A stretch of 64,000 nt of DNA. Origin: an uncultured Prochlorococcus sp. Lineage in GTDB: Bacteria > Cyanobacteriota > Cyanobacteriia > PCC-6307 > Cyanobiaceae. The stretch's first letter is position 1, and every line of letters begins with the position of its first letter. The position numbers and the translations under genes are program-made. This document shows, piece by piece, positions 44,144-53,983 of the stretch. The DNA is taken from assembly GCA_902565305.1 (NCBI GenBank), contig CACFEJ010000003.1:1-64000 (forward strand), read 5' to 3'. The notes under the pieces are model-generated. The model was not told the DNA's origin. It saw only the letters and a program-made list of their open reading frames with translations, and ran no database searches.

Positions 44144-45526
44144 TTAATTAGCTAAATTCCTAAATCTCGTAAATTGAGGTTCAAATAATAATTTAACAGT
44201 TCCTACGGGTCCATTTCTATGTTTAGTGACAATGATTTCTGTAATTCCTCTATCTTCAGTCTCTGGATTATAGTATTCGTCTCTATAAATCATTAATACT
44301 AAATCTGCGTCTTGTTCAATAGATCCTGATTCTCTTAAATCGCTTAACATTGGTCTTTTATTTGTCCTAGACTCTACCCCTCTACTAAGCTGAGATAAAG
44401 CTACTACTGGTACTTTCAATTCTCTGGCCATGCTTTTAAGACCTCTTGTTATTCGTGAAAGTTCTTGCACTCTATTATCAGGGGTTGATCCTTCCATCAA
44501 CTGGAGGTAATCAATCACAATTAATCCAAGTTCTTTTTTTTGTTCAGCTATTAATCTTCTGCACAGAGATCTCATCTCTAAAACACTTAAGTTCGGCTTG
44601 TCATCTATAAATATTGGTAATTGACCTAATGAATTGATACCTTCTCCGAGTAATGGCCATTCATCTTGCTGTAATCTTCCTGTTCTTAGCCTGCCACTCT
44701 CGATTCCAACTTCCATAGAGAGCAATCTATATGTCAATTGTTCTTTACTCATTTCAAGGCTAAATACACAAACAGGTAAATCTTGCGATTGTGCAACATT
44801 TTTTGCCAGATTAAGAACTATTGAAGTTTTTCCCATTGAAGGTCTTCCAGCAACAATTATTAAATCACTTCTTTGAAAACCTTGAGTCATCGCATCAAGG
44901 TCGTAGAAATTTACTGGAATACCAGCTACTGAAGTACCTAATGATCTTGACTCTATTTCATTGAAAGTACTTGTAAGGATTTCAGCTGCTTGAGTCAGGC
45001 CTTTTGAAGGTTTTTCTTGGCTGATTTCAAATATTTTTTGCTCTGCTTTATCTAGAACTTCATTAGTATCTTGAGTTTGATCAAAACCTAGTTGAACCAC
45101 TTCATTCCCAGATCTGATAAGTTGCCTTCTCATGAATTTGTCGTTAATTAAATTAGCAACTTGTTCTATGGAAGCTGTAGAGGAAACATTTTCAACAAGT
45201 TCTACCAGTTTGCTGTTTCCTCCAATTTTTTCTAGTGATCCATTATCTGCTAACCAAGCACTCATTGACGTTAAATCAGTTGGTTTACCCTGGGTATGCA
45301 ACATTAATGCTGTTCTATAAATCTCTTGGTGGGCATTTATATAAAAAGCTTCAGGTTTAATTAAGTCTGCAATTCTTCCGATCGCGTCTGGATCAAGAAG
45401 TATGCCCCCAAGAACAGCTTCCTCTGCTTGAACGTTTTGAGGAGGTACTAATCCAGAGTTTTCACTATTAAAATCCTTTTTAAAATTTTTATTTTGCCCA
45501 TTATTTGGAAAAGGTACGGAAACCAT
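44144..45526 (-). CDS. dnaB: Replicative DNA helicase
   Basis: PPQNVQAEEAVLGGILLDP, IVAGRPSMGKTSIVLNLA, LIVIDYLQLM. No intein. Confidence 0.97.
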   Translation of the reverse strand: MVSVPFPNNGQNKNFKKDFNSENSGLVPPQNVQAEEAVLGGILLDPDAIGRIADLIKPEAFYINAHQEIYRTALMLHTQGKPTDLTSMSAWLADNGSLEKIGGNSKLVELVENVSSTASIEQVANLINDKFMRRQLIRSGNEVVQLGFDQTQDTNEVLDKAEQKIFEISQEKPSKGLTQAAEILTSTFNEIESRSLGTSVAGIPVNFYDLDAMTQGFQRSDLIIVAGRPSMGKTSIVLNLAKNVAQSQDLPVCVFSLEMSKEQLTYRLLSMEVGIESGRLRTGRLQQDEWPLLGEGINSLGQLPIFIDDKPNLSVLEMRSLCRRLIAEQKKELGLIVIDYLQLMEGSTPDNRVQELSRITRGLKSMARELKVPVVALSQLSRGVESRTNKRPMLSDLRESGSIEQDADLVLMIYRDEYYNPETEDRGITEIIVTKHRNGPVGTVKLLFEPQFTRFRNLAN

Positions 45527-45585
45527 ATCTTTGAATTGCTTAGATATATACTCTGGCTACTTTTCAAAATAATGCAACAAATTGA

Positions 45586-46056
45586 TTAACTTGTTACTTC
45601 AATATTCACTTCTGCATTAACTTCTGGATGTAATTTTATTTTTGCAGTAAAGGAACCTAAATTATGAATATCAGGAACAGTAATGTTTCTTCTATCAATT
45701 TCCTTTTTAGTTGCCGCTTCTATCGCTTCGGCAACATCCCCATTGGTAACCGTTCCAAAAAGGACACCATCTTCTCCAACCTGTTTTTTGATAGTGAACC
45801 TACCTATTGTAGATAATGCAGTTTGGAAATCTAAAGCTTCTTGCTTTAATTTGTCAGCAGCGATTTTTTCTTTTTCTTTCTTCCTCTCAATTTGTTTAAG
45901 GACTGCTGGTGTTACATTCATTGCCTTGCCATAAGGTAATAGAAAATTTCTTGCGTATCCTGGCGCTACATCAACTAGATCTCCTTCTTTACCTAGTGAT
46001 GCGATTGATTCAGTTAATGCGACTTGCACTCTTTTAGCCATGAGAATATTGAACAA
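45586..46056 (-). CDS. rplI: 50S ribosomal protein L9
   Basis: [40 protein letters not shown]. Likely start at MAKRVQ, 5 codons into the listed ORF. Confidence 0.96.
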   Translation of the reverse strand: MFNILMAKRVQVALTESIASLGKEGDLVDVAPGYARNFLLPYGKAMNVTPAVLKQIERKKEKEKIAADKLKQEALDFQTALSTIGRFTIKKQVGEDGVLFGTVTNGDVAEAIEAATKKEIDRRNITVPDIHNLGSFTAKIKLHPEVNAEVNIEVTS

Positions 46057-46061
46057 TATAG

Positions 46062-47000
46062 TTAATAATAAGACCTAGAGGGTAACTTTACTTTTTTTGC
46101 AAAACCAAATTTCGCAAGAATCTTAATATGTTCCCATGTTATGTCTATCTGACCTTTGAATAATCCTTGTTTTGCCGAATTAGGAAATGCATGATGGTTA
46201 TTATGCCAACCTTCTCCAAATGTTAATGCAGCAACCCATGCATTGTTTTTAGATGAATCACCACTTTCAAATGGTGCTTTACCCCAACAATGCGTCGCGG
46301 AGTTGACTAGCCAAGTTACATGATAAACAACCACAAGCCTTAATGGAATTCCCCAAAGGACTAGAGCCCATCCTCCAACTCCTAATTTTTGACCTATTGC
46401 GTACAATGAAAGTCCAATAGGAATTTGTAAGAATAAAAAATATTTATTTAAAAATCTATAGTATGGATCCTTGATTAAATCTGCACTTAGTTTTGGAACA
46501 GCTTTTAGTGCTTCTACGTCTTTAAACATCCAACCCATATGACTCCACCAAAACCCCCTTTTACTATTGTGATGATCTACTTCAGTATCTGAAAAAGAGT
46601 GGTGATGCCTATGTAATCCTACCCAATCTATTGGTCCATGCTGGCAACTTATAGCTCCACAGGTAGCAAAAAATCTTTCTAACCATCTTGGTACAATGAA
46701 TGATCTGTGTGATAACAATCTGTGATATCCAAGGGTGACTCCTAAACAAGCAGTTACCCAGTAAAAAAATAATAATGAAGTGACTGCAGGGAGACTCCAA
46801 AATTTTGGTTGTATAGCTACAAGAGAAAGTATATGAATTGCAACCATAAAAACTATTGTTCCCCACGTTTTATGTAGTCTTGGAGGATATCTTTTTGAAT
46901 GACTGGAAGGTTCCAGTAATTTTTCTGAGAGTTCTATAACTTTTTCAGCTGGAACAGGTTTTTTCAATTTTGCTGTTTCTTGGAAAATTACTGAATTCAT
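46062..47000 (-). CDS. Fatty acid desaturase (delta-9 type)
   Basis: His boxes [16 protein letters not shown] and HNNHHAF. Confidence 0.93.
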   Translation of the reverse strand: MNSVIFQETAKLKKPVPAEKVIELSEKLLEPSSHSKRYPPRLHKTWGTIVFMVAIHILSLVAIQPKFWSLPAVTSLLFFYWVTACLGVTLGYHRLLSHRSFIVPRWLERFFATCGAISCQHGPIDWVGLHRHHHSFSDTEVDHHNSKRGFWWSHMGWMFKDVEALKAVPKLSADLIKDPYYRFLNKYFLFLQIPIGLSLYAIGQKLGVGGWALVLWGIPLRLVVVYHVTWLVNSATHCWGKAPFESGDSSKNNAWVAALTFGEGWHNNHHAFPNSAKQGLFKGQIDITWEHIKILAKFGFAKKVKLPSRSYY

Positions 47001-47040
47001 GATATTGAAATAATATTTTCAAAATTACCGATATGTAATA

Positions 47041-47063
47041 TTATCATACTATAATATTGATAA
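47041..47063. promoter_or_regulatory. Dyad TTATCA-N11-TGATAA spanning consensus -10 TATAAT (47050-47055)
   Basis: Read directly; lies in the divergent gap between the desaturase (-) and ORF 47076 (+). Confidence 0.5.
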
Positions 47064-47075
47064 GTTTAATTATCT

Positions 47076-47774
47076 GTGAGTCTCGGATATCGCGATAAAT
47101 TATCTAGAGGTCGAAGGGCTATGGCTCATTTGATACACCTTTGGCATGAAAGAAATGGTTGGTCTCACAGAGTATTGCCATTACTTTCAGAAGTTCTTGA
47201 TTTAGGTAAAGTTCATAATTCGCAAATTTCTAATCTTAGGAATGGGAAGTTATCTTCGCCAGGTCCTGAAGTTTTTCTTGCTTTAGCTCAAGTTAATACG
47301 ATTCTTGATCAAGGTATTGAAAAAATCAGGGATCGTTTTGAAAGTGATTACCCAGAGTTATGGAAATCTTTAGAAGAGTCTGCATTACCCCTAAAAAATG
47401 ATTCTGGTAATCCATTGTCGGCCGGGGAGTTATTCGAGATATTTTCAGGATTAAAATCTCTACCTTCATCTTTTGACTGGTACATTGAAGATGAAGAAGC
47501 TTCTGCTTTAAGTGATGCTCTGTCAGTGCATTTTTGTCAGAATAAGGCTTGGAGATCATGTAAAATTCAGGTAATGGATGCTTATGCCGTCAATAAATCT
47601 GCACGTAGAGAACGTTTTGCTGAGGTAATAGCAGGAATTAGAGATTATACGGCAGAAGAATTAGATGGAGAACTACTTGATTTATATGAGACTTCAAAAA
47701 AACTTTCTTATTTTCAAGGTAGGGGACCTAATGCTTTCCTCGCAGAATTAAGAAATTTAGCTTCTGAAAAATAA
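47076..47774 (+). CDS. Conserved cyanobacterial protein with HTH-like N-terminus (putative regulator)
   Basis: VLPLLSEVLDLGKVHNSQISNLRNGKLSSPGPEVFLALAQVN resembles a helix-turn-helix. GTG start. Confidence 0.7.
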   Translation: MSLGYRDKLSRGRRAMAHLIHLWHERNGWSHRVLPLLSEVLDLGKVHNSQISNLRNGKLSSPGPEVFLALAQVNTILDQGIEKIRDRFESDYPELWKSLEESALPLKNDSGNPLSAGELFEIFSGLKSLPSSFDWYIEDEEASALSDALSVHFCQNKAWRSCKIQVMDAYAVNKSARRERFAEVIAGIRDYTAEELDGELLDLYETSKKLSYFQGRGPNAFLAELRNLASEK

Positions 47775-47792
47775 CATGAATTTTCATAATAA

Positions 47793-49085
47793 ATGACTCT
47801 TGACAATAACTTAAAACTGGCTGAAAACCTTGTCCTTTCTGTCGAAGAGAGTTTAAGTAAAGTTTTCCAAGAAAGGTCCAATCAGGTTTTTCAGAAATTA
47901 GATAATATTTTGACAATTTTTAGGGAAGAAAAAGTTTCTACTAGTCATTTTAATCAATCTTCTGGTAGTGGTCATGATGATATATCTAGAGAAAAAATCG
48001 ATGCGGTTTTTGCAAGATTGTTTCTTGCTGAAAAGGCAGCTGTGAGGATGCAATTTGTAAGTGGAACGCATGCAATAAGTTCTGTCTTATTTGGAATTCT
48101 TAGACCTGGAGACTTAATGTTATCTCTTACAGGACAACCATATGACACTTTAGAAGAAGTCATAGGAATCAGGGGAGGAGGACAAGGCTCACTTAAAAAT
48201 TTTGAGATTGAATATAAGCAAATAAATATCTGCGAGAATTTTGATTTTTTTGAAGAAAAAATTGTTCATTCTTTTAAAGAAAATTCATGCAAATTAGTAT
48301 TCATACAAAAAAGTTGTGGATATAGTTGGAGAAAATCTCTTACGAATCATCAGATAGAGAAAATTTGTAGTCTTATTCATTCTCTTGATCCTAACTGTAT
48401 ATGTTTTGTTGATAACTGTTATGGGGAGCTTGTTGAAGATAGTGAACCAATCTCTAAAGGGGCAAATATAATTGCTGGATCATTGATTAAAAATTTGGGA
48501 GGAACAATCGTTCCTACTGGTGGGTACGTTGCAGGAGATGCAGAGTTGGTTGAGATGGCATGTTCTAGATTAACCTCTCCAGGTATTGGCTCTTCTGCAG
48601 GAATAAATTTTGGACTAGGAAGATTAATTTTGCAGGGTTTGTTTTTAGCACCACAAATTGTTCACGAATCACTAAAAGGTGCAGATATGGTTGCAGGGGT
48701 TTTTAAAAATTTGGGATTTAAGGTTTTACCAGAGCCAGCAACATATAGATCTGATCTTATTCAGTCAGTAAGATTGAATAATCCTGATTTAGTACAAAAA
48801 GTTTGTCAATCTTTTCAAAATTCTTCACCAGTAGATTCTTTTCTGAATGTTGTTCCATCATCAATGGATGGATATGATTCAAAATTGTTAATGGCAGGAG
48901 GTACATTTATTGAAGGTAGTACGAGTGAATTTTCTGCTGATGCTCCTCTAAGAGATCCTTACAATATTTATGTTCAAGGTGGTTCTCACATAGCTCATAT
49001 CAAAATTGCATTAATTCGATTATTATCAGAATTATTAGAAGAAAAATTAATTTCAAAGGATTCTCTACTTCCTTTATTTACTTAA
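47793..49085 (+). CDS. PLP-dependent methionine gamma-lyase-like ('aluminum resistance') protein
   Basis: FVSGTHAISSVLFGILRPGDLMLSLTGQPYDTLEEVIG, GSLIKNLGGTIVPTGGYVAG. Confidence 0.85.
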   Translation: MTLDNNLKLAENLVLSVEESLSKVFQERSNQVFQKLDNILTIFREEKVSTSHFNQSSGSGHDDISREKIDAVFARLFLAEKAAVRMQFVSGTHAISSVLFGILRPGDLMLSLTGQPYDTLEEVIGIRGGGQGSLKNFEIEYKQINICENFDFFEEKIVHSFKENSCKLVFIQKSCGYSWRKSLTNHQIEKICSLIHSLDPNCICFVDNCYGELVEDSEPISKGANIIAGSLIKNLGGTIVPTGGYVAGDAELVEMACSRLTSPGIGSSAGINFGLGRLILQGLFLAPQIVHESLKGADMVAGVFKNLGFKVLPEPATYRSDLIQSVRLNNPDLVQKVCQSFQNSSPVDSFLNVVPSSMDGYDSKLLMAGGTFIEGSTSEFSADAPLRDPYNIYVQGGSHIAHIKIALIRLLSELLEEKLISKDSLLPLFT

Positions 49086-49087
49086 TC

Positions 49088-49477
49088 ATGGCTTACCAGT
49101 TTCCAGACAATCTCAACTATGCTGATACTCATGAATATGTCTTGGAAGAAAATGGATTACTAAAAATTGGGGTTAGTGAATTCGCTACAGATCAACTAGG
49201 AGATATTGTTTTTGTTGAATTAGCTGATCAAGGGGCGACTTTAGAGAAAGGTGAGACTTTTGGAACAATAGAATCAGTTAAGGCAGTTGAGGAAGTCTAT
49301 CTGCCTTTTTCAGGGGAAATAGTATCTGTAAATGAAAGGGTTATTGATAACCCTGAGCTTTTACAGAATGATCCTATTGGAGAAGGTTGGTTAATCATTT
49401 TGAAACCAGAATCAAAAGCATCAATTTCTGATTTGATGACTTCAGATGCATATAAATCAAAGGTTATGCCAAATTAA
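49088..49477 (+). CDS. gcvH: Glycine cleavage system H protein
   Basis: THEYVLEENGLLKIGVSEFATDQLGDIVFVELP-like; lipoyl-Lys in FGTIESVKAVEEVYLP. Confidence 0.97.
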   Translation: MAYQFPDNLNYADTHEYVLEENGLLKIGVSEFATDQLGDIVFVELADQGATLEKGETFGTIESVKAVEEVYLPFSGEIVSVNERVIDNPELLQNDPIGEGWLIILKPESKASISDLMTSDAYKSKVMPN

Positions 49478-49516
49478 AGCGAAATCTTTATCTATAGGCT
49501 AAGTTATAGAAAAAAT

Positions 49517-52432
49517 TTGGACATGAAATCCACGGTTAATTCAGATTTATTTATTAATAGACACCTTGGCTTGAGTGATGCTGATGAGCAGAAAATGCTC
49601 TCTAAGCTTGGGTTTAACAATATTAATGAATTTATAAATCAAGTTATTCCTGAAGATATTCAGCTTAAAGATAAATCTTCAGAAATATTGCCCCAAGGTT
49701 GTTCAGAAATTGACGCTTTAAACGAATTAGAAGAGATTGCGAATAAAAATACTAAAATGAGATCACTTATAGGCCTTGGTTATTATGACAATCATATGCC
49801 TAAAGTTATCCAAAGACATGTTCTTGAAAATCCAAGGTGGTATACGTCTTATACTCCATATCAAGCAGAAATTGCACAAGGAAGATTAGAAGCTCTATTT
49901 AATTTTCAGACTATTGTTTGTGAACTAACAGGATTCCCTGTCGCCAATGCATCTTTGTTGGATGAGGGTACTGCTGCAGCAGAAGCCATGGCCATGAGTT
50001 TTTCCGCAAGAAAAAATAAATCTTCAAAAGTGTACTTAGTGGAGTCAAATGTTTTTGATCATACTTTTAATGTTCTACAAACCAGAGCAAAACCTTTGGG
50101 AATATCCTTAAAACGCTTTACTCAAAGCAACCTTCCTAATCATGATGATGTTTTTGGAATATTGTTGCAATTACCTGGTAAAAATGGACAATTATATGAT
50201 CCAACATTCTTAATATCCAAAGCACATAGATCAGAAATTATTGTTACGGCATGTATTGATCCACTAGCACAAGTTTTGATTAAACCAATTTCTGAATTTG
50301 GTGTTGATGTAGCAGTGGGGAGTATGCAAAGATTTGGTGTTCCAATGGGTTTTGGTGGCCCCCATGCAGCATATTTTGCTTGTAGCGAAAAATATAAAAG
50401 GCTGATACCCGGAAGAATAGTCGGGCAAACTTTATCTAAAAATGGAGAAAAGTCATTAAGGCTAGCATTGCAAACAAGAGAGCAACATATTAGAAGGGAA
50501 AAGGCCACTAGTAATATTTGTACTGCTCAATCTTTGTTAGCCATAATTTCTTCTTTTTATGCTATTTATCATGGACCCTCGGGATTAACGCAAATTGCTA
50601 AGAGATTAGTTGAGTTGAGAATAAATTTAGAATCAAGTTTAGCTGCTTTAGGTTTTGATATTCCTGATGGGATTAGATTCGATAGTGTTGATGTTTATTC
50701 TGAGCACTCCCAGAGGATCCATAATGAAGCTTTAAAAAAAGGCTACAACTTAAGAATCTTGCCGTTGGGTTCAACTATTGAAAATTCAACTGGCTTTGGG
50801 ATCTCTTTAGATGAGCTTAGTAATGAAAAAGAAATAAAAGATATTTTGACTTTCATAGCAAACCTTTTAGAAAAAGGAGAAGATTTAGAGCATATAAAAT
50901 TTGATAAAGAATTTAATCTTGAAAGTTTAGCTTTGAGATCCAGTGCATGGATGCAGCAAGATATATTCACAAATTACCAAAGTGAAACTGAATTAATGAG
51001 ATATATATTTCGACTTGCAGAAAAAGATTTTTCTTTGGTAGATGGAATGATGCCATTGGGAAGCTGTACCATGAAGTTAAATTCTGCATCAGAGTTAAAT
51101 CCAGTCTCTTGGGCTAATTTATCTTCTATTCATCCCTTTTCCCCACCAGATCAAACTCAAGGTTATTCAAAAATTATATCTGACTTAGAAAAATGGATAA
51201 GTGAGATTGTTGGTTTAAAATCAGTTTCTTTTCAACCAAATGCAGGGTCTCAAGGAGAGTTTGCAGGTTTATTGGCAATAAATTCTTATTTTGAATCAAA
51301 AGGTGAACTGTTAAGAAAAAAATGTTTAATTCCAAAAAGTGCTCATGGAACAAATCCTGCTAGTGCAGTTATGGCAGGTTTTGACGTGTTAACTGTTGAA
51401 TGTGATGATGAAGGAAATATTGATTTTCAAGATTTGTCAATTAAGGTCAAGAAATTTGATAACCAAATAGGGGCTCTTATGTTGACTTATCCCTCTACTC
51501 ATGGAGTTTTTGAATTACAAATCAGAAAGATATGTGATTTAATTCACTCTGTGGGAGGATTTGTGTATTTAGATGGAGCAAATTTGAATGCTCAGGTTGG
51601 ATTATGTAAACCGGGGAATTATGGTGTTGATGTTTGTCATTTGAATTTACATAAAACATTCTGCATTCCACATGGAGGTGGTGGTCCAGGAGTAGGTCCA
51701 GTTGCTGCAACAGAAACTTTAAGCCCATTTCTTCCTACTCATTCTTTAATGGATAATAATTTATCTATTAGTTCCAATTACGTATCTTCTGCCAAGCATG
51801 GGAGTGCAAGTATTCTTCCAATAAGTTGGATGTACATAAAAATGGCTGGTCTTAGTGGTTTAAGGAAAGCAACTGCGCATGCAATTTTATCTGCAAATTA
51901 TATTGCGCATTCTTTAAAGCATAAATTCAAGATTCTTTATAAAGGAAAAAATAATTTTGTCGCACATGAATGTATTTTAGATTTTAGGGATTTAAAATCC
52001 AAAACTGGTTTGAGTGTAAATGATTTAGCTAAACGATTAATAGATTATAGTTTTCATGCCCCAACTATAAGTTGGCCTGTTCCAGAGACTATAATGATAG
52101 AGCCTACTGAGAGTGAAAGTTTGGTTGAATTGGATAGATTTTGCGAGGCTATGCTATTGATTGGAGAAGAAATCAGTGAAATAGAAAAAAATGTTTCATT
52201 AAAGAATAATAACGTAATAAGTAATGCTCCTCATACGCTCAAAGAGTTAATTGCTGATAATTGGAATTATCCTTATTCAAAAGAAAAAGCTTCTTTTCCT
52301 TATAAAACTCCAACTTCTATTAAGTTTTGGTCTTCAGTTTCTAGGATCAATAATGCATATGGCGATCGCAATTTAATTTGTTCTTGCAATGTAAATCAAG
52401 GCGAGACTTTCGAAGAAAAAAAATGTGCTTAA
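49517..52432 (+). CDS. gcvP: Glycine dehydrogenase (decarboxylating) P protein
   Basis: LGYYDNHMPKVIQRHVLENPRWYTSYTPYQAEIAQGRLEAL, HLNLHKTFCIPHGGGGPG. Confidence 0.98.
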   Translation: MDMKSTVNSDLFINRHLGLSDADEQKMLSKLGFNNINEFINQVIPEDIQLKDKSSEILPQGCSEIDALNELEEIANKNTKMRSLIGLGYYDNHMPKVIQRHVLENPRWYTSYTPYQAEIAQGRLEALFNFQTIVCELTGFPVANASLLDEGTAAAEAMAMSFSARKNKSSKVYLVESNVFDHTFNVLQTRAKPLGISLKRFTQSNLPNHDDVFGILLQLPGKNGQLYDPTFLISKAHRSEIIVTACIDPLAQVLIKPISEFGVDVAVGSMQRFGVPMGFGGPHAAYFACSEKYKRLIPGRIVGQTLSKNGEKSLRLALQTREQHIRREKATSNICTAQSLLAIISSFYAIYHGPSGLTQIAKRLVELRINLESSLAALGFDIPDGIRFDSVDVYSEHSQRIHNEALKKGYNLRILPLGSTIENSTGFGISLDELSNEKEIKDILTFIANLLEKGEDLEHIKFDKEFNLESLALRSSAWMQQDIFTNYQSETELMRYIFRLAEKDFSLVDGMMPLGSCTMKLNSASELNPVSWANLSSIHPFSPPDQTQGYSKIISDLEKWISEIVGLKSVSFQPNAGSQGEFAGLLAINSYFESKGELLRKKCLIPKSAHGTNPASAVMAGFDVLTVECDDEGNIDFQDLSIKVKKFDNQIGALMLTYPSTHGVFELQIRKICDLIHSVGGFVYLDGANLNAQVGLCKPGNYGVDVCHLNLHKTFCIPHGGGGPGVGPVAATETLSPFLPTHSLMDNNLSISSNYVSSAKHGSASILPISWMYIKMAGLSGLRKATAHAILSANYIAHSLKHKFKILYKGKNNFVAHECILDFRDLKSKTGLSVNDLAKRLIDYSFHAPTISWPVPETIMIEPTESESLVELDRFCEAMLLIGEEISEIEKNVSLKNNNVISNAPHTLKELIADNWNYPYSKEKASFPYKTPTSIKFWSSVSRINNAYGDRNLICSCNVNQGETFEEKKCA

Positions 52433-52447
52433 AGGACTAGCGTCCTT
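52432..52447 (+). terminator. Hairpin AAGGAC-TAGC-GTCCTT at the gcvP stop
   Basis: Perfect 6-bp stem, 4-nt loop, starting in the last stop-codon base; only a weak T tract follows. Confidence 0.4.
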
Positions 52448-52561
52448 ATATTTACTTAGTTATTATCAGTGAGAATAAAAATTTAATATTTTCTTATAGA
52501 ATTTATTTAAATTTTTTTATTAATATATTCAAGCATCAAATTTTTTGGGGTATTTGAAGCT

Positions 52562-52810
52562 ATGACCAAAGATTTTAAATCTGGTAATGTTAAGCACCTG
52601 CCAGTTAAAAACATAGATTTACCAAATTTTGTCAATAATTTTTCAGGAGATAACTCAAACATTTCTTCCATTGAGGGAACTAATGTTATAAGAGTTCCCT
52701 TTGGCAAAAAATTTTCAAAGAAAAAAAGGCCTGAAAAGAATCAAAATATTGCTACTCTTATACTTCCTTTAAGTTCGTATAATAATCCTACGCCTCCACA
52801 TGTAGCATAA
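52562..52810 (+). CDS. Hypothetical protein, 82 aa
   Basis: ATG ORF filling the gcvP-sqdX gap. The antisense ORF 52507..52707 is the less likely frame. Confidence 0.5.
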   Translation: MTKDFKSGNVKHLPVKNIDLPNFVNNFSGDNSNISSIEGTNVIRVPFGKKFSKKKRPEKNQNIATLILPLSSYNNPTPPHVA

Positions 52811-52822
52811 TTAAGATTAATA

Positions 52823-53956
52823 TTAATCTATTCCTTTGAGAGTATCTGCATAATAATTTTGCAGTTGTAGTGTTGCTTGATTCCAATCCCATTTTTCTGC
52901 TTCGTTTCGTGCCTCTTTTCTCATAATTTCTCTTTTATCTTCATTCTCTAGAATTTTTTTTGTCGCTTCAATCAAACTTTTTTCCCCATTATCTTTTTCA
53001 TCAGGATCATATAAACAACCATTAATCCCATCGCTAATAATGTCTGGAATCCCCCCCTTGTTGGCTCCGATAACTGGGCATCCTGCTGCCATTGCTTCTA
53101 GTAAAACTAACCCAAGTGTTTCTGTACTAGATGGAAATAAAAATATATCTCCAGAGGCATAGGCGCTAGCAAGTTCATCGCCAGATAAGTATCCTACGAA
53201 ATTAGTCTTAGTATTTTCGAAGATTTTTTCAAGCTGGTTTCTATATGGTCCGTCACCTACAAGTGCTAGGCAAGCATTAGGAATACTTTCTAAGACTGGT
53301 TTAATTCTCTCAATTTGTTTTTCTGCTGATAATCTTCCTACATAAATCAATAAGTAATTAGCGCCGTTATATTCCCCAAATAATTTTTTTCTCATTTTCT
53401 CACTTCTCAAATCTGGTCGGAAACTGAAAGTATCTACTCCCCTTTGCCATAGAGCAGTCCTTTGAATACCTTTATCTTTTAACTCATTGACCATAGCGGT
53501 GGAAGTACATAAATTTAACAAGGCTTGGTTATGAGCTGCTTTAAGTAATTCCCACAAAAGTGGCTCTAACATACCCATACCGTAATGTTCCAGATATTTT
53601 GGAAGATGAGTATGGTAACTGGCAATTAAAGGAATATTATTAGTCTTCGCTAACCATATGCCACCTAATCCAAGTACAGCTGGATTAACAACATGTATCA
53701 AATCTGGATTAAATTTTTCTAACTTATCTGAGACTGCAGGACCTGGTAAACCAAGCTTCAACTCTGGGTATAAGGGTAATGGCATTGCAGAAACTCCAAC
53801 TACAGTTGCACCCATATATGATTCTGGGCAACCTTCTGGACAAAAAATTATAACTTCATCACCATTTTTTATTAAAAATTCAATCGTTTTAGTCAGTCTT
53901 GTGACTATGCCATCAACTTTAGGTAAAAAAGTTTCAGTAAACAATGCAATTTTCAC
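52823..53956 (-). CDS. sqdX: Sulfoquinovosyltransferase-type GT4 glycosyltransferase
   Basis: ALFTETFLPKVDGIVTRLTKTI, ASYHTHLPKYL, SSTETLGLVLLEAMAAGCPVIGANKGGIPDII. Adjacent to sqdB. Confidence 0.92.
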   Translation of the reverse strand: MKIALFTETFLPKVDGIVTRLTKTIEFLIKNGDEVIIFCPEGCPESYMGATVVGVSAMPLPLYPELKLGLPGPAVSDKLEKFNPDLIHVVNPAVLGLGGIWLAKTNNIPLIASYHTHLPKYLEHYGMGMLEPLLWELLKAAHNQALLNLCTSTAMVNELKDKGIQRTALWQRGVDTFSFRPDLRSEKMRKKLFGEYNGANYLLIYVGRLSAEKQIERIKPVLESIPNACLALVGDGPYRNQLEKIFENTKTNFVGYLSGDELASAYASGDIFLFPSSTETLGLVLLEAMAAGCPVIGANKGGIPDIISDGINGCLYDPDEKDNGEKSLIEATKKILENEDKREIMRKEARNEAEKWDWNQATLQLQNYYADTLKGID

Positions 53957-53983
53957 TTTCTTAAGGTAACTATTTTGGAAATT

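Noticed and set aside
44144-45526. Possible intein in DnaB, known from some cyanobacteria
   Set aside because: ORF is an uninterrupted 460 aa with intact Walker and DYLQ regions; no insert.
52362-52369. GCGATCGC (HIP1 octamer) in the gcvP 3' end
   Set aside because: Isolated occurrence inside coding sequence; I noticed no others, so it carries no structural signal here.
52507-52707. 66-aa minus-strand ORF opposite the 82-aa ORF
   Set aside because: Competes with a plus-strand ORF that fits the gap better; strand choice still unverified.
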